Both the position numbers and the translations under genes were made by a program. Positions 7,706 through 14,924 of a stretch of 64,000 bases of DNA are shown here, piece after piece; positions within the stretch are counted from its first letter, which is position 1; each line of letters begins with the position of its first letter. Origin of the DNA: Actinomyces oricola (lineage in GTDB: Bacteria; Actinomycetota; Actinomycetes; Actinomycetales; Actinomycetaceae). The notes under the pieces are model-generated. The model saw only the letters and a program-made list of their open reading frames with translations. It made no database searches and was not told the DNA's origin. The DNA is taken from the NCBI RefSeq assembly GCF_004104015.1, contig NZ_RYFV01000008.1:1-64000 (forward strand), given 5' to 3'.

Positions 7706-8533
7706 TCAGTCCGGTGCGGGCCCACCGTGCTGGAGGATCCAGGCGTGCATGGCGACGGCGGCCGCCGCGGCCACATTAATGGAGCGCGTCGAGCCGTATT
7801 GGCCTATGCGCAGCAACCGGGTGCAGCCGGAAAGGAGATCGGCGCTAACCCCCTGCGCCTCAGAGCCGAAGATCATGAGACAGCGCTCAGGCAGTGGCTC
7901 ACCCTCCAGCAGGCGAGATCCCGGGCCATTGTCTATGGCCACCGGCTCGTAGCCGGCGTCGCGCGCCCAGTCCAGGAGTTCGCCGGGCCCGGGGTGGTGG
8001 CGCACGTCGAGGTAGCGGTTGGTGACCATGGCGCCGCGCTTGTTCCAGCGGCGTCGTCCAACAATGTGGACCCCGGCAACATTGAAGGCGTTGGCGCTGC
8101 GCACAATGGAACCGATATTGAGATCCTGGCTGACGTTCTCAATGGCCACATGCAGCCGGTGGGCGCGGGCGGCCAGGTCGGCGCGAATCGCCTCAATACT
8201 CCAGTAGCGGTAGCGGTCCACCACATTGCGCCGATCCCCCTGGGCCAGGAGGACGGGGTCGTAGCGCGGATCGGTGGGCCAGGCGGTCTCCCCGCCGGGC
8301 CACGGCCCCACCCCCACCTCGCGGTGATCAGCCGGGGCGTCACGGTCCAGTGGGCTGGGCCGGGCCCGGTACTCGCCCTCGGGCAGGTCCTGGCCCCCGG
8401 TTCGGTGTTCGCCCTCGGGCAGGTCCTGGCCCCCGGGCCGGCCGGCAATGCCAGGGCCGCAGGCCTCCTTCTGCGGCGCATGGGCGGCGTCGGCCTGCGG
8501 GGCGGGGACTGGGTGGCTGGCGTCCTGGTTCAC
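7706..8533 (-). CDS. TrmH/SpoU-family RNA 2'-O-methyltransferase
   Basis: A 275-residue SPOUT-fold, SAM-dependent RNA ribose methylase. Motif 1 is NIGSIVRSANAFNVAGVHIV, motif 2 is CLMIFGSEAQGVS and motif 3 is GSTRSINVAAAAAVAMHAW. The catalytic core begins only near residue 75. The first ~65 residues are a poorly conserved extension containing a tandem duplication (GGQDLPEGEHR then GGQDLPEGEYR). GTG 8533 is the longest start, with GGAGG 15 nt away, so the real start may lie further in. Target RNA (tRNA or 23S rRNA) cannot be decided. A CRISPR-like repeat cluster lies immediately upstream. Confidence 0.85.
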   Translation of the reverse strand: MNQDASHPVPAPQADAAHAPQKEACGPGIAGRPGGQDLPEGEHRTGGQDLPEGEYRARPSPLDRDAPADHREVGVGPWPGGETAWPTDPRYDPVLLAQGDRRNVVDRYRYWSIEAIRADLAARAHRLHVAIENVSQDLNIGSIVRSANAFNVAGVHIVGRRRWNKRGAMVTNRYLDVRHHPGPGELLDWARDAGYEPVAIDNGPGSRLLEGEPLPERCLMIFGSEAQGVSADLLSGCTRLLRIGQYGSTRSINVAAAAAVAMHAWILQHGGPAPD

Positions 8534-8561
8534 AGGGGCATTCTTGCGCCTCCCGGTGCGG

Positions 8562-8711
8562 CCCCTGACCCGCGCGAGCGAGGGCCGTTCCCACCGCGTC
8601 TACCGCGCCGCCCGCCCCACGACCCTGGCCCGCGCGTGCGAGGGCCGTTCGGGATCATCCCCGCTCGCGCGGGGTCGACGCTCCCCTGGCCCGCGCGAGC
8701 GCGGGCCGTTC
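8562..8711 (-). CRISPR. degenerate three-repeat CRISPR-like array, type I-E-like, no cas genes
   Basis: Three related 29-nt units lie at 8562-8590, 8622-8650 and 8683-8711 (period 60 and 61). Read on the minus strand each starts GAACGGCCC and ends GGG(C/T)CAGGG(G/T), with a GC-rich stem around CGC(A/T)CGCG. The intervening segments are 31 nt (8591-8621) and 32 nt (8651-8682), the sizes seen in type I-E arrays. The second 'spacer' is itself a different I-E-like palindrome: 8679-8651 on the minus strand begins GTCGACCCCGCGCGAGCGGG and ends GATGATCCC. No cas gene is visible in 64 kb. It may be a decayed or orphan array, or a non-CRISPR hairpin repeat cluster. Confidence 0.4.
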
Positions 8712-8785
8712 CGGTCGAAGGCACGTGGACACCGCCGGCGAGCGGCCCCCACCGAATCGGTGGGGGCCGCTCCCATTGGTTCCCC

Positions 8786-9073
8786 TCAGGGGCGCTCGAT
8801 CATGGCCCGCAGCTGCTCGACGTAGTCCTCGAAGGCGCGCCGCCCCTGGGCGGTGAGACCGAGGTAGGTGGCAGGACTGCGGCCCTTGAAGGTCTTGTTG
8901 ACCTTGATGTAGTTCACTTCCTCCAGCTTGCTCAGGTGGGTGGAGAGGTTGCCGGCGGTCATGTCCAGGGCGCCCCGCAGCCGGGGGAAGGAGATCTCGT
9001 CGCCCTCGGCGAGTCCGGAGAGGGTGGCCATGATTCGCAACCTGGCTTGGGCGTGAATAACCGGGTCGAGCAT
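8786..9073 (-). CDS. winged-helix transcriptional regulator
   Basis: A 95-residue DNA-binding protein. It has an ArsR/MarR-like winged helix: LDPVIHAQARLRIMATLSGL, helix-turn-helix FPRLRGALDMTAGNLSTHLS, and a wing around INKTFKGRSPATYLGLT (here VNKTFKGRS). There are no Cys clusters, so metal sensing is unlikely. ATG 9073 is chosen because it overlaps the TAA of the upstream membrane gene by one base (TAATG). Such small regulators commonly control the membrane protein encoded with them. A symmetric AT-rich segment upstream of the pair (9706-9733) is a likely operator. Confidence 0.85.
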   Translation of the reverse strand: MLDPVIHAQARLRIMATLSGLAEGDEISFPRLRGALDMTAGNLSTHLSKLEEVNYIKVNKTFKGRSPATYLGLTAQGRRAFEDYVEQLRAMIERP

Positions 9074-9687
9074 TAGCGCACCGCCTTGCGCTGCCAGAGT
9101 TGGACCAGCCCCATCACCAGGAGGCCGCCACCGCCCAGAATGGCCATAATCCACCAGGCGGCGGGCAGGCCCACGATGGTGGCCGCGGCCGTCACCACGA
9201 GGATCCAGCCGCCCAACCAGGCCATGGAGGTCTCCTCCCAGAGCATGGCGCTGGCCATGTAGATGGTTCCGACAACGAGGCAGGGGATGCCCGAACTGAG
9301 GAGCGACGTGAGCTCATTGACCTCCTCGGAAGGAAGGTCTGCGAGGACGACGCCGATGCGGCTCAGGAGGATGACGGCCAGTCCCATGGCGGCGATCCAG
9401 GTCAGTCCGTAAACCGTGCCAATGCGAGAGGTGGTGCCGCGCACGCCGCGTGAGCCGCGGCTCACGACGACGGCGGTCACGACGATGGCGGCGGCGAGGC
9501 CGGCGGCCAGGATGAAGGGACTGCCCGCCAAGGCGAGGCCGGTGTAGCCCACTGCCCAGGCCAGGCCCCAGGCGATGAGAATGAGGTCAACGCGCACCGT
9601 GACGGCCTGGCGCTGTGTCTTGATGGCGGCAAGGGCGGCGGCCGGGTCGAGCGACTCGGCCTCAGGGACATGCGTGGAGGATGACAT
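9073..9687 (-). CDS. membrane protein co-encoded with winged-helix regulator
   Basis: A 204-residue protein with a hydrophilic N-terminal ~30 residues and about six hydrophobic segments (for example VDLILIAWGLAWAVGYTGLA and WILVVTAAATIVGLPAAWW). I recognise no transporter motif. It is translationally coupled to the regulator downstream, and the pair is preceded by an AT-rich palindromic region. Function unknown. Confidence 0.8.
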   Translation of the reverse strand: MSSSTHVPEAESLDPAAALAAIKTQRQAVTVRVDLILIAWGLAWAVGYTGLALAGSPFILAAGLAAAIVVTAVVVSRGSRGVRGTTSRIGTVYGLTWIAAMGLAVILLSRIGVVLADLPSEEVNELTSLLSSGIPCLVVGTIYMASAMLWEETSMAWLGGWILVVTAAATIVGLPAAWWIMAILGGGGLLVMGLVQLWQRKAVR

Positions 9688-9705
9688 GATCGAGCTCCTT
9701 GGTCT

Positions 9706-9733
9706 CTAGTTAACACTAGTTTGTTCAACAAAC
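9706..9733 (-). promoter_or_regulatory. candidate operator/promoter of the winged-helix/membrane pair
   Basis: Two adjacent dyads lie just upstream of the 9687 start: CTAGT...ACTAG (9706-9719) and GTTTGTT-C-AACAAAC (9719-9733, perfect 7-bp arms). A further CAAACTAGT-like half-site lies on the same strand near 9750-9760. The 60-bp block is strikingly AT-rich for this genome. Autoregulation by the 95-residue winged-helix protein is the likely use; this is inference. Confidence 0.5.
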
Positions 9734-9791
9734 CACTACTAGAGTACACCAACTAGTTTGCTTTGCAAAGTGTACGACGGGCCGGAGCCAC

Positions 9792-10361
9792 TCAGGCCAG
9801 ATCGAGGTCCGTCAGCCCCAGGGCGGCGTAGTAGGGCAGGCCGGCGGCCTCGATCCGCTCACGCGCACCGGTGTCCCGGTCCACAATGACGGCCACGGCG
9901 AGTACATTCGCGCCCGCCTCCCGTAGCGCCGCTACCGCCTCCAAAGGGGAGCCGCCGGTGGTGGAGGTGTCCTCCAGGACCACCACCGACCGGCCGGCGA
10001 CGTCGGGGCCCTCAACGCGACGCCGCATGCCATGGCTCTTGACGGCCTTGCGCACCACGAAGGCGTCCAAGTCCAGGCCGCGGGAGGCGGCGGCGTGGAG
10101 CATGGCCGTGGCCACCGGGTCCGCACCCATGGTCAGCCCGCCGACGGCGTCGACCTCGTCGGCGCCCAGCCCGGCCTCCTCAAGCATGTCGAGCATGACG
10201 TGGCCGACCAGCGGGGCGGCCTCGTGGTGGAGGGTGGCGCGGCGCATGTCCACGTAGAAATCGGACTCCAGGCCCGAGGCCAGAGTGACCTTGCCGCGCA
10301 CCACCGCGAGCTCGCCGACGAGCTCAGCCAGGCGGGCACGCTGGGAATCATTGGTGCTCAT
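9792..10361 (-). CDS. pyrE: orotate phosphoribosyltransferase
   Basis: A 189-residue enzyme making OMP from orotate and PRPP in pyrimidine synthesis. The PRPP-binding motif is VVVLEDTSTTGGSPLEAV (D-D/T-T-T-G-G pattern), preceded by the flexible-loop Lys/His region AVKSHGMRRRVEG. The N-terminus has LASGLESDFYVDMRRATLHH. ATG 10361 is chosen over a GTG two codons earlier; neither has a strong ribosome site. It stands alone, not with other pyr genes. Confidence 0.93.
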   Translation of the reverse strand: MSTNDSQRARLAELVGELAVVRGKVTLASGLESDFYVDMRRATLHHEAAPLVGHVMLDMLEEAGLGADEVDAVGGLTMGADPVATAMLHAAASRGLDLDAFVVRKAVKSHGMRRRVEGPDVAGRSVVVLEDTSTTGGSPLEAVAALREAGANVLAVAVIVDRDTGARERIEAAGLPYYAALGLTDLDLA

Positions 10362-10418
10362 GGGCACGATGGTAGTGCCGCCACAACCCGGGGCGTGCGG
10401 GCCCAGGGCGGCCCGTCC

Positions 10419-11258
10419 TCAGCGGCGGTGGGAGGCCCTCGGGCTCGTCACCCGGCGGACCAGCCAGCGTGGAGCCACGCGCAGCAGGGCGTTCACGCTC
10501 ATGTAGCGCAAGGAGGGCGTGCAAATGACCTGCCCGCGACGCACCGCCGTCAGCGCGGCGCGAGCGACGTCGTCGGCCTCCAACCAGACGACCCCAGACC
10601 AGTCAGCGGTGGCCATGTCGGCGCGCTCATGGAACTCGGTGCGGGTCAGGCCCGGGCACAACACGGTGGCGCTCACCCCCGTGCCGGCCAGTTCACCGGC
10701 CAGGCCCTCAGTGAAGGTGCGCACCCAGGCCTTGTGAGCGGCGTAGGTGCCCATGGCGGTCAAGGCCGTCATGGAGGAGACATTGAGGATGGCGCCGCGC
10801 CCGCGCGCCACCATCCCGGGCACGGCCGCATGGGTGAGTTCCATGACGGCAGTGACCATGACCGCCAGAGCGCGGCGCTCCTGCTCAATATCCCCGCCCA
10901 CGAAGTCCTGCCCCAGGCCGAAACCGGCGTTGTTGACCAGCAGATCCACGGGCCGGGCGGGATGCCGCCCACTGGTGCGCGCAGCGGAGTCTGAGGGGTG
11001 CGCGGCGGAGCCGTCCGCCCACGGCTCTCCGGGTGGACGCAGACGCTGGGCCACACGTTCGCGGCCCTCGGCGGTCGACAGGTCCGCGGGCAGGACTTCG
11101 ACGCCAACGCCGGCAATCTGGCGAAGCTCCTCGGCCAGGCCCTCCAGGCGGAGGGTGTCGCGGGCGACGAGAATCAAGTCGTGATGGGCTTCAGCCAGCT
11201 GCCAGGCGAACTCGCGGCCAATGCCGGCGGTCGCTCCAGTAATAAGTGCAGTTCCCAT
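10419..11258 (-). CDS. short-chain dehydrogenase/reductase
   Basis: A 279-residue Rossmann-fold NAD(P)-dependent oxidoreductase. Seen: cofactor motif ITGATAGIGREFA (TGxxxGIG), DLLVNNAGFG (NNAG), ILNVSSMTALTAM with catalytic Ser, and YAAHKAW with the YxxxK pair. An extra ~25-residue Gly/Pro/Ser-rich stretch (GEPWADGSAAHPSDSAARTS region) lies between beta-4 and the preceding helix, longer than usual. Substrate unknown. ATG 11258 directly precedes the glycine motif. Confidence 0.88.
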   Translation of the reverse strand: MGTALITGATAGIGREFAWQLAEAHHDLILVARDTLRLEGLAEELRQIAGVGVEVLPADLSTAEGRERVAQRLRPPGEPWADGSAAHPSDSAARTSGRHPARPVDLLVNNAGFGLGQDFVGGDIEQERRALAVMVTAVMELTHAAVPGMVARGRGAILNVSSMTALTAMGTYAAHKAWVRTFTEGLAGELAGTGVSATVLCPGLTRTEFHERADMATADWSGVVWLEADDVARAALTAVRRGQVICTPSLRYMSVNALLRVAPRWLVRRVTSPRASHRR

Positions 11259-11790
11259 GCCTCCAGGCTACTGGGAAGCTCCCCGGAGTATGCGGCGGCG
11301 CCCGTCACCCCCCATGTAATCGGTGACGGGCGTCGCCGGGGTCCCCACCCCAACAACCTTCAGCTATCGGCGGCCCGACGGCGACACCGGGCCGATGATG
11401 GCACTGAAGGAAGACTATGGACGGGCTCGACTGGAATCCTCGCAGCCCCATGAGGGAACCGGCGCCGTGGTGGCGCGCGCAGACCCAGCCCCATTGCCCG
11501 GTTGTGCTCAGCCAGTGGACTTCTAAGCCTGGCTGCGCAACCACCATACTGTATGACGTCTGATGTCGCCATTGGCGAGAAGTGCAGGCCGTGTGATGTC
11601 TGACATATCGGGCGAGATGTCGGGGGAGGCGGTCGGCTGGTCATGCTGAAGACGCTCTTGCGCTCAGCGTCGAGCTATTGCGCTCAGCCGGGAGGCGCTT
11701 CATCGCCGGCTTGGACTCGACTTGGACTCGGCCTGGACAGGGCGCGCCCTCCTGCGGGACGCAGCACCCGGCAGCCGATACCCTGCCGCC
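11259..11790. other. 532-bp gap between divergent SDR and xthA
   Basis: No gene is supported here. An 11-bp perfect hairpin (CGCCCGTCACC at 11299-11309 pairing with 11322-11332) lies near the SDR start. It looks like a terminator stranded between divergent genes, perhaps left by a lost gene. The stretch 11540-11620 is less GC-rich with repeated GATGTC/GACATC words, and may hold promoters. Confidence 0.5.
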
Positions 11791-12618
11791 ATGCGCCTGG
11801 CTACGTGGAATGTCAACTCCATCCGCACTCGCGTCGATCGCGTCCTCGCCTTCCTCCAGCGCGAGGAGATTGACGCTCTGGCTATGCAAGAGATCAAGTG
11901 CCGCCCCGACCAGTTCCCTCACGACGCCTTTGCGCACGCCGGCTATGAACTTGCCGTTCACGGCCTCGATCAGTGGAATGGGGTGGCCATCGCCTCCCGG
12001 GTGGGGATCGACGACGTCGCCACCTCCTTCCCGGGTCAGCCCACCTGGACGTCCAAAGAGGGCCGGGCCCCGGTGGTGGAGGCGCGGGCGCTGGGGGCGA
12101 CGGTCGGCGCCGGCACGAGGACTCCAGTGCGACTGTGGAGCCTGTACGTCCCCAATGGCCGCGAGCTCACCCACCCGCACTACACCTACAAACTGGAATG
12201 GCTGGGGGCACTGCGCCGGGCCGCCACCTCCTGGCTGGAGACCGAGCCGGACCTGGACCTGGCACTGGCGGGCGACTGGAACGTGGCGCCCCGCGACGAG
12301 GACGTGTGGGACATGGCCGCCTTTGAAGGGGCCACGCATGTCTCGGCCCTGGAGCGGGAGGCCTTCGCCGCCTTCCAGGAGACGGGGATGCGGGAAGTGA
12401 CCCGCAAGCACGTCACCAACTACACCTACTGGGACTACCAGAAGCTGCGATTCCCGCGCAATGAGGGCATGCGCATTGACTTCGTCTACGCCTCGCCGAC
12501 CCTGGCCGCGCGCGTGACGGGGGCGGCCATTGACCGCAACGAGCGCAAGGGCAAGGGTGCCTCAGACCATGTACCTGTCATTGTCAAAGTGGATGAGGGA
12601 CGGCGCCGGCAGAGTTAG
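11791..12618 (+). CDS. xthA: exodeoxyribonuclease III (AP endonuclease family 1)
   Basis: A 275-residue DNA repair nuclease cutting abasic sites. Motifs: MRLATWNVNSIRTR with metal-binding Asn, LAMQEIKC with catalytic Glu, YVPNGRELTHPHY, LALAGDWNVAPRDEDVWD (GDxN), RIDFVYAS and the terminal GASDHVPVIV with catalytic Asp-His. ATG 11791 gives the canonical N-terminus; the open frame upstream has no family similarity. Followed by a hairpin. Confidence 0.95.
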   Translation: MRLATWNVNSIRTRVDRVLAFLQREEIDALAMQEIKCRPDQFPHDAFAHAGYELAVHGLDQWNGVAIASRVGIDDVATSFPGQPTWTSKEGRAPVVEARALGATVGAGTRTPVRLWSLYVPNGRELTHPHYTYKLEWLGALRRAATSWLETEPDLDLALAGDWNVAPRDEDVWDMAAFEGATHVSALEREAFAAFQETGMREVTRKHVTNYTYWDYQKLRFPRNEGMRIDFVYASPTLAARVTGAAIDRNERKGKGASDHVPVIVKVDEGRRRQS

Positions 12619-12697
12619 TCGCGGATGAGGGGCCGGGCCAACAGGGCGGCCCGCGGTTGAGGGCCGCCGGCGGGGCGGCCACAAAAGCGCCCCCGGG

Positions 12698-12737
12698 GGC
12701 CATTGCCGGCAGGACCTATGGCCAGTCGGCAATGGCC
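12698..12737 (+). terminator. hairpin after xthA
   Basis: An 11-bp perfect stem GGCCATTGCCG (12698-12708) pairs with 12727-12737 around an 18-nt loop, 80 bp after the xthA stop and before the next gene. Confidence 0.5.
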
Positions 12738-12826
12738 GGCCGGCAGTCGGCCCCCTGGTGCGGTCGGCGCCGTGCGCGGGCGCCTGGTCGTTCCGTGGCC
12801 GGCACCGGCGTGTGATACTCCAGGCC

Positions 12827-14740
12827 ATGACGACTTCTCCCCCTGGAGAGCCCCTCCCTAGCGACGCCGTGACAAACCCTGCAACAAGCGCCGCCGTGCT
12901 TGAGCGGATCGCGGCCGGTCACCCTGAGTTGCATGTGGCCATCCTGCGTCACCCCAATGCCCCGGCGAGCCTGACAAAGTGGATTAGCCAACTCAACCCC
13001 GAGGCCGCCCAGGAGGCGGCTCAAGCAGCGCAAGCAGCCGCGGCCCAAGCAGCCCAGGCGGCGCAAGCGGCCCAGGCGGCGCAAGCGGCCCAGGCGGCCC
13101 AAGCAGCCCAGGCGGCGCAGGCAGCCCAGGCGGCTCAAGCAGTGCAAGCAGCCGCGGCCCAGGCAGCCCAAGCGGCGCAAGCAGCCCAAGCCGCGCAAGC
13201 AGCCCAGGCGGCTCAAGTAGCCCAAGCGGCACAAGCAGCGCAAGCAGCCGCGGCCCAGGCAGCCCAAGCGGCGCAAGCAGCCCAGGCGGCTCAAGTAGCC
13301 CAGGCGGCTCAAGTAGCCCAGGCGGCGCAAGCGGCTCAGGCAGCGCAAGCTTTTCCAATGGCCGCCCCAGGCCCCATGCCATCGGCGGCGTCGGCACCCT
13401 CACTTGCGCCCACGGAAAACCAGGCGTGGGCTCCAGTAGCACCACCACCCGGGGTCTCCGGCACGGCACCGATGCCCCCCGGCGCGGCACCGATGCAGGG
13501 CCCCTTCCCAGGCCCCCGACACAAAAAGGGCAGGACAGCAGCCGTCATAGCCGTATTGCTCGTCGTCGTGCTCGCGGCCACCGGCGGGACCTTCTGGTTC
13601 CTGCATTCACGGGGCGACGACAACCCGTGGATCGGTTCCTGGTCCAGTACCTGGGCCGGGGGCACTCGAAAGCTGTGGAGTGTCGAGGCGCGGCGAGTAT
13701 GGATCTCTCAAGACGGCAGATGGATGGTCGCCGCCAGGGCATCAGGGTCCCGCTCATCCGAGGTCTCCTACGAGGCCTACCGCCTGGAGGGCGAGAAGCT
13801 CGGGGAGCCGATCAGCATGGACACGGATGAAACATTCTCATTCTCAGAGGTAGAAGAGGTTGTGTTCCTGGCCGACGGCAGGGCGGTCATTGGCGATGAG
13901 ACCTGCCAGCTCGCCAGCGGCAAGTGCCAGGAGGCTCCCTGGGACACCAACAAGTTCGGTATTGTCCTGGAGTTCCCGAACAAGAACCTTCTGGCCTACG
14001 ACAGCTCGTGCTTTCTGCGCAGTACGACCAGTTCTACGACCAGTTCTTGCCGATTCTTCCTTCTCGCCCCCAATGGCCAAGAAATCTCCTCCCTGAAGGG
14101 TCGCTACAGCGACATCCAGGCGCCGATGACGTGGAACCACGGGCCGGGCGACCGTTTCATTGCAATTGCCGCGGACACCATCGACATTGTGGACGCCAAC
14201 GATGGTCACGTCGTCGCGCACCTGGACGCCAGCGAGGGATTAACGCACGCAGCCTCCGACGGCATTGTCGTTGACAACAACAACAAGCTGACGGCCTACA
14301 CCTGGAACGGCGACGAGATGTGGCAGGAGAGGCATGGTGACGATAACCTCCTAAGCGTCTGGCGCGTGGAGTCCGTCGCCGAACTCCACAGCTTCCTGAA
14401 AGAGGATCTCCCTGAACTCTCCCCGGACGACTCATATTACGCGCTTGACAAAGACTCCAGGTACACGTTGAGGAACGGACGCGTGACAAGCCTTGTGACC
14501 GGTCAGACCATAAAGATCAGCTCCAGCTACGAGTATATTTTTCCTTTCGCCGGCGGTCAGGGCATCGCGGCGGCCACGCTGACGTCCGAAAAGCCTAAGA
14601 TCTCGTTCTGGGAGACAAGCGGCGGCAGCGAGGTCGACGTCGTCAAGGGAATGTCGTGGGTGTTCGGCTCCCAACGCCTCCTAGTCGAAGAAGAAGGCAC
14701 TGGTAAGAATTCAACGTACACCGTCTACGCCCCCAAGTAA
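12827..14740 (+). CDS. LRV-AAQ repeat-TM-ectodomain protein
   Basis: A 637-residue single-pass membrane protein. Residues ~12-55 (SDAVTNPATSAAVLERIAAG...ILRHPNAPASL) match the variant leucine-rich repeat (LRV) type of helical repeat. Residues ~59-174 are an almost pure Ala/Gln tract built on an AAQ triplet. A Pro/Ala linker follows, then a basic stretch (RHKKGR), a membrane helix at ~236-258, and a ~380-residue outer domain with repeated W-x-S/G-beta strands such as LWSVEARRVWISQDGRWMV, suggesting a propeller-like fold. The N-terminus lacks a signal peptide, so the LRV and AAQ parts are predicted cytoplasmic. ATG 12827 aligns with the paralogue's start. A tandem paralogue follows. Confidence 0.85.
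   Translation: MTTSPPGEPLPSDAVTNPATSAAVLERIAAGHPELHVAILRHPNAPASLTKWISQLNPEAAQEAAQAAQAAAAQAAQAAQAAQAAQAAQAAQAAQAAQAAQAAQAVQAAAAQAAQAAQAAQAAQAAQAAQVAQAAQAAQAAAAQAAQAAQAAQAAQVAQAAQVAQAAQAAQAAQAFPMAAPGPMPSAASAPSLAPTENQAWAPVAPPPGVSGTAPMPPGAAPMQGPFPGPRHKKGRTAAVIAVLLVVVLAATGGTFWFLHSRGDDNPWIGSWSSTWAGGTRKLWSVEARRVWISQDGRWMVAARASGSRSSEVSYEAYRLEGEKLGEPISMDTDETFSFSEVEEVVFLADGRAVIGDETCQLASGKCQEAPWDTNKFGIVLEFPNKNLLAYDSSCFLRSTTSSTTSSCRFFLLAPNGQEISSLKGRYSDIQAPMTWNHGPGDRFIAIAADTIDIVDANDGHVVAHLDASEGLTHAASDGIVVDNNNKLTAYTWNGDEMWQERHGDDNLLSVWRVESVAELHSFLKEDLPELSPDDSYYALDKDSRYTLRNGRVTSLVTGQTIKISSSYEYIFPFAGGQGIAAATLTSEKPKISFWETSGGSEVDVVKGMSWVFGSQRLLVEEEGTGKNSTYTVYAPK
13002..13349 (+). repeat. in-frame GCN-CAR tract coding Ala-Ala-Gln repeats
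   Basis: About 350 bp of near-periodic 9-bp units coding A-A-Q, with larger blocks (for example repeated GCAAGCAGCCGCGGCCCA words) that point to expansion by duplication. The paralogue at 14925 has only a short AQATQATQ stretch at this place, so the tract expanded after the genes split. Length variation between strains is expected. Confidence 0.9.
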
Positions 14741-14924
14741 CCCCGTCCGGCTCTCCGCCGTCGGGCACCATGCCGCCGGGCGGCGGGCGGTAGCACCAGG
14801 TCAGCACCGGGCCACCTGGGGCATGGCCATCCCCTCGCGGCGTGATCCCTCAGCGGTCGGGCCCCGGCACCGAATCCGGTCCTGCTCGGCATGTGACTGA
14901 GATCAATGTGTGACACTACACAGT

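Noticed and set aside
7727-9076. 449-codon plus-strand frame through the TrmH-like gene, the CRISPR-like array and the winged-helix gene
   Set aside because: It is the antisense of two well-supported genes and has no recognisable domain.
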